A stretch of DNA of 64,000 nucleotides from Trema orientale. Its lineage: Eukaryota; Streptophyta; Magnoliopsida; Rosales; Cannabaceae. The notes beneath the pieces are model-generated. The model was not told the DNA's origin. It saw only the letters and a program-made list of their open reading frames with translations, and did no database searches. The stretch covers positions 296,598-360,597 of the forward strand of contig JXTC01000221.1 of NCBI GenBank assembly GCA_002914845.1, read 5' to 3'. Positions 36,171 to 47,564 of this stretch are shown here, piece by piece. The position numbers and the translations under genes were made by a program. How positions within the stretch are numbered: position 1 is the first letter of the stretch; each line of letters starts with the position of its first letter.

Positions 36171-39100
36171 ATGGAGAGGTCTAGATCTAAGAGGAACTAC
36201 TACTATGACCAAGACTATGACTCTGAGACTGTTGGTAGGACTAGACCCAGGTACAACCACCATTACGGGAACAATAACCATCGCCACCGTGGCAACGGCG
36301 GCGGCGGAGGAGGTGGAGGAGGACGGCCCTCCAAGCCGCCTCAGCAAGACCAATCTCTTTCGGTGACCACCACTTACCGTATCCTTTGCCACGACATGAA
36401 GGCCGGTGGGGTAATCGGCAAGTCCGGTAGCATCATAAAGTCGATTAGGCAACACACCGGCGCGTGGATCAACGTGCACGAGCTGATGCCCGGCGATGAG
36501 GAGCGAATCATTGAGATTTCCGACACGCGGCGGCGAGACCCGGAAGGCCGAATGCCGGCCTTTTCGCCTGCCCAGGAGGCCCTCTTTTTGATCCATGAGA
36601 GGATTCTAGAGAGTGATGCGGCTGGGTTTGGTGGTGGTGGTGGCGGCGGTGGCGGAGAGGAGGAGGACTACGGTGGGGTTAGAGGTGGTGGGAACCGGGT
36701 GGCGACGAGGCTCGTCGTGTCGAGAATGCATGTGGGGTGTTTGCTTGGGAAGGGAGGGAAGATAATTGAGCAAATGAGGATTGAGACTAAGACCCAGATT
36801 AGGATTTTGCCTAGAGACAATAATCTGCCCCGCTGCGTTTCAATGTCGGAGGAGATTGTTCAGGTTTTTTGAACCAACTTACAGCTATAATTGGATCTGA
36901 ATCTTGTGTTGCATGTCACATATTTTGAGCGTTTGAGTTGTATCTGATCTTTTAAGTTAGTGATGCTGGCAACTGTGGTCGCGGAGAGCTAAATTAATAC
37001 TTTAAAGCATGCAGTAAGAGTATCCACATTCTTTATATTCGATACTGAGACCAAAATAAGATAATTACTTAGCTGCTTAATATGGTTACCTGGACTCATA
37101 AGCGAGTCGTCACTATCATTATAAGCCTGCCCGAGCGGATTGTTTCATTTGGGTTTTTGTTTCTTATTTAATGGCTGTTTTAATTGGTGGACTATGTGAG
37201 GAGGAGATTGAGCTTTATTTCTTACCGAGAGTAAGTGCAATAGGATTTTTGCAGAGAATCCGCATAAATGAAGTTTTCATTTACTGCTTATTCTATTTGA
37301 AGCTGCAGTTACCTAGTAAAGAAAGATAACAAAGTGCTTTATATTCAACTTAAGACAAAGGGCGCTGGTTTGTGTTTATTTTGTTGCTTACAGGGTCTGC
37401 TTTTGGTTCTTAGATTGTCATTGATGTTTACGTTATTAGGTTTTGATATTTGGTCATATGTCAGTTAGGAATATCTCTGTGTAGTTTAATTTGCTAATAT
37501 CTAAATTGCTGGTTAGATGACTGTCATTCAATAGGAGCAACTCCAACCATCAACTGAAGTTATCTGAATTACCACGTTGAGTTTTGTATCATTTTGTTGG
37601 GTCTGTATGAGCAAATTATACTTGATTAATATAATGCAAAGCATAAGGTGTTACACCTTTTGACGACGTCCATGATTTTTTTTGTAACCCTTTAAACCAA
37701 AATATGAAACATTCCAAATCATAATATCTCTTACATTCCTGCAGGTTGTAGGTGATGTAAATGCTGTAAAGAAGGCAATAGCAATAATTTCATCACGCTT
37801 GAGGGAGAGTCAGCATCGCGATCGCAGTAATTTCCATGGGCGATTACATTCACCAGAACGTTTCTTTCCGCCTGATGACGATTTCATTCCTCACATGAGC
37901 AATGCTGGACGCCGGTCAGCTATGGATGGAGCTGGTTTCGGATCTCGATTAACTGCCTCCAATAACAGAGGTAACAGTTATGGTTCACGGTCATCAGGTT
38001 TTACGAATGAGCCTGGGTCTGCTCCAATGGCTGACAATATGCAGCAACCCGTTTATGGTGAGGACCTTGTGTTTCGTATACTTTGCCCAGTCGACAAGGT
38101 TGATAGTGTTGTTGGAGAGTCCAATGGGATTATAGATCTGCTTCAAAACGAAATTGGCGTTGATGTTAAAGTTACCGACCCTGTGGCTGGTTCAGATGAA
38201 CGGATAATTATCATTTCTTCTGAGGAGGTACCTTACAATTTTCTATCATTAGTTATGTGATGAAAGTTGTTTTCACAATTGTGGTAGCCCATTCTCAACT
38301 GTTCTTTTATTTGAAGTGAAGAAAGCTTCTTTCTTACTCAGTTCTAACCAGAATTTTGATGCATATGTGAATATAGGGCCCTGATGATGAGCTGTTTCCA
38401 GCTCAGGAAGCTTTGTTGCATATCCAAACTCGCATTCTCGATCTTGTACCTGACAAAGATAACATTGTCACTACTAGACTACTTGTCCCATCTAGTGATG
38501 TTGGATGTTTAGAGGGAAGAGATGGATCATTATCAGAAATAAGAAGGTTAACTGGTGCCAATATACAAATTCTACCAAGAGACGAGCTTCCTACGTATAT
38601 ATCTGGAAGTGATGAACTTATACAGGTTTGTATTACACCTATTAATTTCTAGAAATTTATGGTTTCATTGTTGCCTGGCCTGTTTTAACTAACTTTATTA
38701 TTCCCATGCTAAGAGCTTTCTTTTTCATACATGATAAAGTCTTTCCCTATCTTAATTTCTATGAATGAGGGCCTTACAGTTCAGATTACAATATATTTCT
38801 GATCTCTGCAAGGTTAACTTACAATACAGATAGTAGGGGAGATTAAAGCAGCTCGAAATGCTCTTGTTGAGATGACATCCAGACTCCGAAGTTACTTATA
38901 CAGGGAGTTCTTTCAAAAGGATTCGACACCACCTTCTCTCTCTGCATCTGGTTCTTTCGGTAGTGCTATGGGACTGGAGAGCACTTCACCTGGTAGAACT
39001 CCAGTTCGAGATAATCATACAGCAAGTGATCCTCCTGTAGCTACTTACCATAATGCACAATCTGTGGTAACAGCACAGGCATCGAAGGTATTTTTCTTTC

Positions 39101-40034
39101 GTGGAGACAACAATCAATTATTGTTATTGCTACTCTCTTTTGGCTGTCTTTTTCTTTGTCCAAAAGAAAAAATTAAAATCATAGATGTTTTCTTCTTCTC
39201 CTCCTTGACGATTTCATATTATTTATAGATAGCAGAAGCTTCTCAGAAAGGCTTCTTTCCTTTGTTCTTTTGTCTTTTGAAGCGCTCTAATGTGGTTTAA
39301 ATTGATTGCACATTTTTGCCACATTGGACAATTATGTATTGAGAAATTGAGTCCTTTTGTAGGAGACTGGAGGTGGTGGTACTGAAACAACAAAGCAGAA
39401 TGAGAGTGATCGGCGTGAAGATGTTCCTACTAGTTTGAATAGGTACTGAATAAATCTTGATTTCGATTATATTAGGGCCTTCTATTGCATATGGTTTTTG
39501 GCGCTTGTTTCCAATCAATAACATCTCATTTGCAATCGTATGGTCTATCTCAATTATGCTGTATTTTTTCGTCTCTATCAGAATTGCTGTGCCGCTTGTC
39601 ACTAGGAGTACAATTGAAGTCATCATACCAGAGCCTGCTGTTCCTAAGCTCATAACCAAATCGAAAAACAAGCTTGCAATGATTAGTGAGGTCATTACAC
39701 CAACTCTTCTAGTCATTAACGTTCAGTTTTTTCCATGTTCAGCTTTCGAGTAATTTTGTCTTCTGACTTGTATATTTCATCGAACAGTTATCAGGAGCCA
39801 ATGTTACTCTGTTAGAAGATAGACCAGAGTTGACTCAAAAGATCATTCAAATATCAGGTGCTCCTGAACAAGTTGAGAGAGCCCAGAGCTTGATCCAAGG
39901 CTTTATCTTAAGCAGTACGCCTCTCTTTCTTGGGGTTTTCCAAAATTGATCTTGGATTTTTCCCCTCTTAAGTTGACATGGATGATGATATAACTCTTCT
40001 TTTCCCTTTGGCAGCACAAGAAGACGGCCCGTAA
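36171..40034 (+). CDS. RCF3: KH-domain RNA-binding protein, RCF3/HOS5/SHINY1 type
   Basis: A nuclear RNA-binding protein. Arabidopsis RCF3 works with the CTD phosphatase CPL1 and serine/arginine splicing factors in pre-mRNA processing, microRNA biogenesis and stress gene control. Eight exons: 36171-36863, 37745-38227, 38377-38625, 38830-39087, 39363-39442, 39582-39690, 39788-39914 and 40015-40034, giving 672 residues (Arabidopsis about 650). Five KH domains: KH1 at about 68-148 with GKSG at 83-86; KH2 at about 178-255 with GKGG at 193-196; KH3 near 338-415, where the GxxG loop reads GESN; KH4 near 418-500 with GRDG; KH5 near 594-665, whose loop reads TKSK. Two poly-Gly runs (about 43-51 and 154-162) sit before KH1 and KH2. 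The second part of KH5 starts a new exon (LSGANVTLLEDRPELTQ). The last exon codes only TQEDGP. An upstream ORF precedes the start. Confidence 0.9.
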
Positions 40035-40423
40035 ATCGTTGAGGAGCCGGTTGCAAAGCTTAAAGTTGGAGCTGGCATTGGCGGTAGGATTATGCATTCA
40101 GTTTTAGCTTCTAGCATGTTTTTCTTAAGAAGGAAGGAGATTTTGCTCCATTGGTTGTTACTTGTTAAGCAGATAATAGTTTATAGTAGAAATCCACATG
40201 TATGTAAATATGTTGTCGAGGCTGTCATTTCTGTTTGCTGCAATGTTCATTTTTCCTGTGTATCTATCTACAACACTATCCTGAGTTTTTTTTCTATTTG
40301 CTAGTTTTGTTCCGTTGATCATACTTTTACCTAGCAGCAGTTCTTTCCATTTTTCAGATGCCGGCTTTGGGTTCTTGTTGGACCTTATAGTTGGATCAGG
40401 GCCCGTTATTCCCAATTTGTTAA
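40035..40423. other. 3' flank of the RCF3-like gene
   Basis: Likely 3' UTR and downstream region. The stretch directly after the stop still looks codon-like (GAGGAGCCGGTTGCAAAGC), which may be old coding sequence now outside the frame or part of the UTR. The 9-bp target duplication of the following MULE is at 40415-40423. Confidence 0.4.
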
Positions 40424-40957
40424 GGGAAATTAGAGAACTATGAGTGTTTTGCCTCCATTTTACTTTTTAAGAGCGTTTTTCAAAAAAAAATTTCTAGGAG
40501 CAAAAAATTATATTTTTAGCAGTTTTTGGAGAGAAAAAAAATGTGTATTCCGAAAATAAACTTATGTGTCACCTAATTGTGTGACCATCTGTCATAATTT
40601 TTTGACAACTTGTGATCTTAATTTTGTTTTCTATTATTTTTTTTTTTAAGAAAAATTTGTTTTCCATTGTTACCAATTTCAAAGTAGTCTCGATTTGTGA
40701 CTCGTGGTCACAATTTTGGGACTCAAGGTCACAGTATGTTTTATATTGTTACGAACATTGTGAGATTATGTTATCGTAATTTGTACAATATTGATATGTT
40801 ATTGTGATTTGTGACTCTTAGTCATAAAATTTACGCTAACCTTACAAAAGAAAGATAAGTATTCCCTACTGGCCAACAATAGCTTAGTAATATTTGTCTA
40901 CTACAAATTAAATTTTATTAGAAAAATCATGACATTTTCTCTATTAGTAGTCAATAT

Positions 40958-41220
40958 ATGTGATATCAACAGTTACATAATTCATGACAGTTATAATTTT
41001 ATGTTATGTAATCTTGATTTGTGACTACTAGTCGCAAATTTTGTGCCTATCTTATAAAAGCAAAATAAACATTCATATTGGATAATAAATTCAATTGCTA
41101 ATATATATATATATATATATATGTGATACCAACATACATAATTCATGACGATTATAATTTTGTGCAACGTAAACTTAATTTGTGACTGCTAGTCATAAAA
41201 TTTGTTTATGTCTTACAAAA
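40958..41220. repeat. Subterminal tandem repeat in the MULE, period about 162 bp
   Basis: TATGTGATATCAACAG through TTTGTGACTACTAGTCGCAA (40958-41062) is repeated with changes at about 41122-41220. The motif TTGTGACT..TAGTCA, an imperfect palindrome, recurs near 40692, 40808, 41018 and 41178. A different pair, TTTGTGACGATYCAACA followed by GAAAACTGTCATT, occurs near 41254 and 41429. Confidence 0.7.
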
Positions 41221-41839
41221 ATTGTCACAATTTGTCCTATAATTTAAAGTCACAATTTGTGACGATCCAACAAACTGAAAACTGTCATTATCAGAAATCA
41301 ATCCAATAAATATAAAAATCAGTCCTAAACTTCATTTGTATTCACAAATTCAGTCCAAAATCATTCTAAAAACACACAACATTACACTTTCCTCTTGATC
41401 TCTGCCATTCTTTATACACAGTTTGTGACGATTCAACACACAGAAAACTGTCATTGTCATAAATCAATCCAACACGCACAAGAATCAGTCCCAAATAGAG
41501 TAAATTATCTAAAACAAACTAATAGAATACAATGAAAAGTTGCTATGCTTCAATCAAATATAACTATAAAAAGTAAAGGTTCAAGGAATAACATTAAGCG
41601 ATAAATTCATAAAGTATGTACATTTCTCATTAGTATAAAGAGGCTCAAGCCTCAATCATCTTTAAAAAAATTCTAAAAATAAAAAAATAAAAATTTCTAC
41701 AGCTTCAATGCATATGGATCATGGATATGGCTTCAGTTCTTCCCTTCTTTTATTTTTTTTCCAAAAAACATTTGGGACAAAACTCAGAAAATGTTTTCAC
41801 TAAAATACCCAAAAAAGACTCAAAAGTTGAGAAAAATAG

Positions 41840-43960
41840 TCAGTATCTTTCAAGAACAGAAGCGAGAATATTGAGATAAGTCTCAATCATTTGCTTGCGG
41901 GTAGGAGCAGGGTCTTTGGGGAACTCCATAACAATGAGCCAGTGGTTGTAGTTACAGCCTGGCAACATTATCGTCTCCCTCTGCTCATTCCTGCTGCTAT
42001 TGCTCTTCCTCGATGAGTAATCTGATGGTAATTTCAAAAACAAATTTCCGAAAAAACGATTTTACCGAAAACGATTTCCGCAGTTTCATAAACAAATTAA
42101 GAACGCAGCGGAATTGGTATTTTAAAATTTTTCTTGAAATTTTACAAAACAAAATAAACAGGATCGTTGATCTAACATAAATCAATCCATGGATTTTGGT
42201 TTAGATAAAATCTGGAAGTGCTTCACAACTATTGAGCCTTCACGTCTATTCTCTAGAACCCGTTGAATGATCCGGTGTGTGGGCACCTTCTTGATTCCCA
42301 ATGAGAGATGAGCGGATGATCTGGAAGACGCTCTTCCTTTTCCTTGATTACACATCTACGGCCATGGGTATCTGTCCCTCGGCGGCCATGAACGAACACG
42401 GGACTTCTCCCGCGGCGGCTCGTCACTCTCACTCTCTCTTTTTCTCTCTGTTTCACGCCAAGCACAATTACTGTACTTGTAATAGGCATGTAGCTCTTGT
42501 GTGTAGGCTTAAGAGAACTTTTCTCTTAAGTATTAGAGAGATGTAAACCCTAGTGGGCTTATTGGGCTCAACTGACCATCCAATTAGTAATTGGGCTATG
42601 TGTGAGCTAGACAGGGGACCTTATGGATCCAAATAGTCTAAGCTTCAATGGGCCAACTACCCATAGTCATAATTAACTCTTAATTATGATTGGGCCTTGT
42701 CCATTAATATTGGGGCACTCCACTATAGGCCCAATATTGCACTCTTAGGCTAAATGTCATATATTTTCTGTAAAGCTAATTAACACTTTAATTAACTTGA
42801 TCCATTTAGCATGTACTATACCTACAGATATACCCCCAATGCAATGCCGTACTAGTGAGGTGAAATTATCGTATTACCCCTCTAGTACATATTTACCTTT
42901 GAGTTGTCATTTTTCATCTAATGGATAATAATTGACTACGGTGTTTGTAACTGCCCATACAAACACAGTCAAATTCATAAAGTGAATACCTGGCGCCTGG
43001 TTTTTATTATCCAAGTCCTTGAAAAAACTCAAAGTGACATTATATGCATGGTGTCCAAATCATAAAGGGCGTTCTCGTCAATTCACAAATCTTATCTTCC
43101 AAGATACCGGAGTTCAAACTATATAATCGGAACTAGTCCTTTAGTAAGTCAAAAAGATAAAACTCACGAAAGCAAGTTTGATAATCACTAGGATTAAGGT
43201 AATCTTGCAATAGTACTAGATTAGTGAAAGATAGAATATTGAGTTACGACACTTATTCTCAAATTCTATTTTCACTTGGTCTTGTTCAATGCACTTATAA
43301 CTTTCTTATAACGCACTAGTGTTTCTATCCGAAGTCAGACACTTCGATGATTGGAGACTTCATCAATCCCGTTGAAATAGACAACACTACATTCTATGGC
43401 AAAATAAAGTATTCCATCTTTATTTGCAGAATGTGAACTTTTAATTTAGACATAATGAAATAAAAAATTTAGTCTCCAACGTATGAACACTTCACACGAA
43501 CAATTCTTTATTACTCATTATTAGTCATGGAAACTTTCAGACATTTGCATAATAGAAAACATAAACATCACATGTATATAAATGGGACATAATATGGAAT
43601 TTATTGACAACAAATAGATAACACTTAAATCCAATAAACATTGTTTAAAATGCCAAACAAAGAAACTGCTTTCTAGGACATATTCCCAACATAATCGCCA
43701 TCAGTATCTGCAGCCTAAACCGATAGCTTTGGAGCAGCAGAGTGAGTCGAGGTCAGAGTCATGGATACGAATCGGAAGGGGTGAGGAGAGAGATGGTATA
43801 GACGAGGTGGGAGAGAGAGTTTGGGAGCTGGTATTATGGTTTCGGCGACTTGGGTGGCCGTTAGAGGAGAATGATGAGGTTTAGGTTTGGGTTGACAGAA
43901 AAGAGTTCGTTGTTGGGTGATTTTGGTTGGGAGGATATTTTTGGTCTTTTGGCTTCTCTG
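41840..43960 (-). pseudogene. Captured fragment of a MORF2/MORF9-type RNA-editing factor gene
   Basis: Minus-strand bases 41840-42017 code [20 protein letters not shown], then [19 protein letters not shown] and [15 protein letters not shown]. This matches the start of the conserved MORF domain of plastid editing factors MORF2 and MORF9 ([31 protein letters not shown] in outline). Across the solo LTR, minus-strand 43697 onward continues upstream with coding for AADTDGDY, which matches the residues just before the domain. Sequence to about 43960 may be the transit-peptide part and 5' UTR; an in-frame stop is present there. The captured piece ends at about 41833, near where the first intron of MORF genes is expected. 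It lacks the rest of the domain, so it cannot make a working editing factor. Confidence 0.8.
42023..43691. mobile_element. Solo LTR inserted in the MULE
   Basis: A 1669-bp segment starting TGATGG and ending CCAACA, flanked by a perfect 5-bp target duplication TAATC (42018-42022 and 43692-43696). No internal retroelement sequence is present, so it is a solo LTR left by recombination. It interrupts the captured MORF fragment, so it arrived after the capture. It resembles long copia LTRs in texture; the family cannot be fixed. Confidence 0.85.
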
Positions 43961-44219
43961 GGACTCTTAGAAAAAAAATTTTGAAAATTGCTCCTAGAAA
44001 AGTTAAAAAAAAAAAGGCAAAACACTCATACTCCCTCTAATTTCCTATTTGTTAATGGTCTTAGGCCTGACCTGGCTTCCTCTGATTAATGCCAAACATA
44101 CAGAGATTATGGGTTTTTGAGAAGCAAAATCATTTTTCTTTTCCCACCTTTTCTGAGAAAAATCACATGATTTGTGTATTTGACCAGAACGTAAGTTTAA
44201 AACTGGCGTTTCAACTCTC

Positions 44220-44337
44220 TTCATTCTTATGACATGGTTATACATTATTTCAAATCTAAGACGCTATAAAACATCGTCTTCATTCTTGTGACATGGTTAT
44301 ATATTATTTCAAATCTAAGACGCTATAAAGCATCGTC
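44220..44337 (+). repeat. 59-bp tandem duplication
   Basis: Two adjacent copies starting TTCATTCTTATGACATGG (44220-44278) and TTCATTCTTGTGACATGG (44279-44337), differing at only a few positions. Confidence 0.9.
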
Positions 44338-44838
44338 CTAAGTACTAACTATGACAGTGATCATGGGCACAGAGAGTCGTCAGTCCGTAGCCACACTTCC
44401 TCTAGTTTGGGAGGGTCTCGACTCTAGAGAGCTTGAAGTACTTCTCAACTCCCAAAAGGGTACTTCAATTTTTTTTCAAAAAAAAAAGGGAGATAATTGC
44501 ACAAAAGTACTCTGACTTTTGACTTTTTGCAAAAACTAATCTATCTTTTTATTTCTGTAAATTAATACTTAAATATTTAAAATTTCTGCATAAATGTTAT
44601 TGATATATATATATATTGCTTGCTTAAGATACAAATTTGCAGAAATTTTAAATATTATCACTAACGGATAACAATAATATAAGTTGTCATCATTTATTCC
44701 TTTTTACAAAAAATTGAACTATAACGGAACTTTTTCAAAGTTTGAGATCCTAATACATTTTTTTGTTGAACTTGAATTGAAACTTAACATAATAAGTGAG
44801 CATTGGAAAACATTTCATACTTTTTCAAAAAGAAAAGA
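44338..44838. other. AT-rich intergenic DNA
   Basis: No gene seen. A weak inverted repeat around a TA run (AAATATTTAAAATTTCTGCA near 44570 and TGCAGAAATTTTAAATATTA near 44639) suggests a short decayed foldback element. Confidence 0.4.
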
Positions 44839-45376
44839 GTTAAATATAGTAATAGTCCCTGAATTATACTCATTGTATCACTTTGTCCCCGAATTTCCTA
44901 TTTACCAATGTCCCCTAAATTATGTTATTGTTACAACAATGACCCATTTATCACAAAAAATGTTAGTTTTTTAATAGAAAATAGTTATAGACAAATTGTA
45001 TAATTGGACACTAATTACTTGTACAAGTCAGAATCACATTTTTAGCTATAATTATTAAAATATATGCTTTGCATATAACTCATTTCTGTTAAAAATTTAA
45101 CAATTTGTAAAAAAATTGTCATTGCTGTAATAATTACATAAGTTTTGGTAGTTTACTGTGTAAGTTAAAAATTCAGAATCTCATTCTTGACCACAATAAT
45201 CAAACTTTGTGCTTTATAATGACTTAAATCTGTTAAATATTTAACAATTCGTGATAAAAAGAATCATTAATACAATTATTATATAATTCATAGATCATTA
45301 TTATATAAGTTGAAAATTAAATTCAAAAAACAAAGTGATACAACAGATATAATTCAAGACTATTAATATCATTAAC
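44839..45376. mobile_element. MITE with inverted terminal repeats of about 60 bp
   Basis: Left end GTTAAATATAGTAATAGTCC is followed by CTGAATTATACTCATTGTAT and CACTTTGTCCCCGAATTT. The right end, read inward, is GTTAATGATATTAATAGTC, then TTGAATTATATCTGTTGTAT and CACTTTGTTTTTTGAATTT. The interior is AT-rich and non-coding. A clear target duplication was not found. Confidence 0.75.
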
Positions 45377-45451
45377 CCAAAAGAAGAAAAAAACTTAGGA
45401 GGAGATTAAAGAAGACTTCATCGATATAACTTATAGAATATATATATATAT

Positions 45452-45652
45452 GGATAATGCTAGTATACTAAAATTTGCACCAAATTTTTAATACCAACAT
45501 ATGTGGCATTTGAGTTAGTACTATTTAATTAATGTATTAAAATTTACCACAAATAAGTTAATTATATTCACTAATTGAATATTATTAACTCACATACCAT
45601 ATGTGTTGTTATTAAAAATTTAATAAAAAATTTGATACACATAGTATTATCC
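45452..45652. mobile_element. Short MITE, about 200 bp
   Basis: Left end GGATAATGCTAGTATACTAA and right end read inward AGGATAATACTATGTGTATC are related, and both arms share AAATTTTTAATA.CAACA and ATATG-GYAT further in. The flanks are TA-rich (TATATA left, TCTATATT right), so the target duplication is ambiguous. No coding capacity. Confidence 0.7.
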
Positions 45653-45823
45653 TCTATATTGTTTCTAATTGGAGTTCATAAAAGGGTAAATTTTAGCCCA
45701 AAAATTTAAAATTGGAGATTTTATTTCAAGGGCCTTCCGGTAATTTAGTGCCAACTAATCGTTTTCCCTCTCTCTTTGTTCCTCCACCAGTCCCCACGAC
45801 TGTAATTTCTGCTCCCTCACACA

Positions 45824-45832
45824 AAACCCTAA
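45824..45832 (+). promoter_or_regulatory. Telo-box upstream of the bL9m gene
   Basis: AAACCCTAA about 163 bases before the start codon. Telo-boxes are typical of plant ribosomal-protein and other translation-related promoters and leaders. Confidence 0.6.
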
Positions 45833-45994
45833 ACCCCCTTTCCTTCCTTCTCCTTGGCCCCCATAGCCAGAGTACATTCTTCTTTTTTCTTTTGTTCTTA
45901 TTTATTTCTGAAAATTTTTTCTTTTGATTTTTTTGGTGTCCGAAATCTGATCTTTTTTTTTTTTTCTTCTTTTTTAAATCAGAATAAGGTTCGA

Positions 45995-47564
45995 ATGGCT
46001 TACATACAAAATGGTAGAAATGCAGTGCGGAAGATTATAAAGGAGACGAACCTCCATAGCTCTGACCGGATGATGAACCCTCTTCTCTATGCTTCTCAAG
46101 GAGTTCGACACAGGAAGTTGGAAGTTATACTAACCACAGTGAGTAAATAGATATGTAAGATTTAGTTTAATTTTGTTCAATTCCCTTTCTTTCTTTCCTT
46201 TTTTTTTTTTTTCAAATTTTTAAAATTATTTTCGTAATTATTTTGCTTTAACTGGCAAATGGGGAGTTTTGCTTGGAGGGTTTTAATGGGTTTTTGATTA
46301 TCAGAACATAGAAAAGCTAGGCAAAGCTGGGGAGACAGTGAAGGTTGCTCCTGGGCATTTTCGCAACCACCTCATGCCCAAGTTGCTGGCCGTTCCTAAT
46401 ATCGACAAATATGCGTATCTTATCAGGGAGCAGCATAAGGTCCTCTCTTTTTCTCATTTGGGAGATTTCTATTCGATTTCGACCAGAAAACTTTTTGAGT
46501 TTGGTATGTGATTCTATTGTTTGGTTCAGTTAGTTACAGTCTTTTAATTCTGTGCTTGTCACCTATGATGATTCAGATTTTCCCACCTGAGGAGGAAAAA
46601 GAGGAGGTGAAAGTGGTTAAAGTGTCCAAAGAAGATAAGATGAAAGAATATGAAAAGGCGGCGAAACGGCTGGATAATGCTCGATTGGTTTGTATCCTAT
46701 CGCTTTCCTTGTTCCCAATTGGATAATGTCTTTTCTTCTTTTATATTGTTTCCGTTGCTATACATATGTATGGAAACATGATTATCTTACTGTTCTTGGA
46801 TAACCATTCAAACATGATCTTTGCTATGGAAAATTGAGATAAAAGAAAGATTATAAAGGCGTGAAAAACATAAAATTGTTCAGAATTTGAGGACATTTTC
46901 CTTTATTTTCATATTTTGCTAATGTGTCATAGTGGTGTTTTTAGTATGTTTTCCTTTTTATTGAAGTGTATCTGAAGCTATGAGAAGCTGGTCGAGTCTC
47001 TCTTATAATGATACTCTAAAGGTGCGGCTTTACATTCTAATGTTTGGACATCTAATCTCTATATCTGCTTATAGGTACTTCGGAGATTGATCAATGTTGA
47101 GAAGTTCCGCACTCGCTCGACGAAAGATGAGCCTATAGAATTGCGTTCACCGGTGACCAAAGACGAGCTTGTGGCCGAGGTATGATTTTGCCTTTCATGT
47201 CTGATTACTTATAGGTGACCAAAAGTTGGCAAATTGAAGTTTGGTTTTGAAGTTTCTTCATACTGTGCTAGGATACGGCTTTTCAAGTAATTGTTGGAAT
47301 GTGAATAGTCTTCACCCCTCAGAATGTTGCTTTTTCCTTTTTGTAAGTTGAACATTTTGTCGTAATTTCAGATTTTCATGCGTTTTTGTTTTGGTTTAGG
47401 TCACAAGACAACTTAGTGTGCAGATCTCTCCTGAAAACTTGCACCTGCCATCGTCTTTGTCAACTGTGGGTGAGTATGAGGTGCCATTGCGCTTTCCCAA
47501 GTCCATCCCTTTGCCTGCCGGCAAGATTAATTGGACCCTTAATGTTAAAGTCAGGACCAAATAA
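45995..47564 (+). CDS. Mitochondrial large-subunit ribosomal protein bL9m
   Basis: Bacterial-type L9 of the organellar large ribosomal subunit. Five exons: 45995-46138, 46305-46439, 46577-46687, 47075-47179 and 47400-47564, giving 219 residues. The N-terminal 40 residues (AYIQNGRNAVRKIIKETN) are basic and probably act as targeting sequence. The L9 N-terminal fold follows: VILTTNIEKLGKAGETVKV, then APGHFRNHLMPKLLAVP, holding the family's V.V..GY.RN.L.P pattern. A charged helix (EKEEVKVVKVSKEDKMKEYE) and the C-terminal domain (GEYEVPLRFPKSIPLPAG) complete it. It closely resembles the Arabidopsis L9 that I recall as AT5G53070, next to RCF3. The preference for mitochondria over plastid rests on that homology, not on the targeting sequence alone. 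Confidence 0.9.

Larger units (their letters stand above)
40424..44046. mobile_element. Pack-MULE-like DNA transposon carrying a MORF gene fragment
   Basis: Terminal inverted repeats: the left end GGGAAATTAGAGAACTATGA (40424 on) and the right end, read inward, AGGAAATTAGAGGGAGTATG (44046 back). Both continue with GAGTGTTTTGCC and, after a T-rich stretch, TTCTAGGAGCA, for at least about 80 bases. A perfect 9-bp target duplication ATTTGTTAA flanks the element (40415-40423 and 44047-44055), the length typical of Mutator-like elements. No transposase is visible, so it is non-autonomous. The interior holds 162-bp tandem repeats near the left end and a fragment of a host MORF gene on the minus strand. 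A solo LTR is inserted in the fragment. Without the LTR the element is about 1.95 kb. Confidence 0.85.

Noticed and set aside
36147-36596. 149-codon open frame on the minus strand opposite RCF3 exon 1
   Set aside because: It is a shadow of the GC-rich coding exon. The plus strand carries two clear KH domains.
39457-39753. 98-codon frame taken as a separate gene
   Set aside because: Its middle part is exon 6 of the RCF3-like gene, and the rest is intron read through.
42253-42546. Overlapping frames of about 80 codons on both strands
   Set aside because: They lie inside the solo LTR and have no similarity to known proteins.
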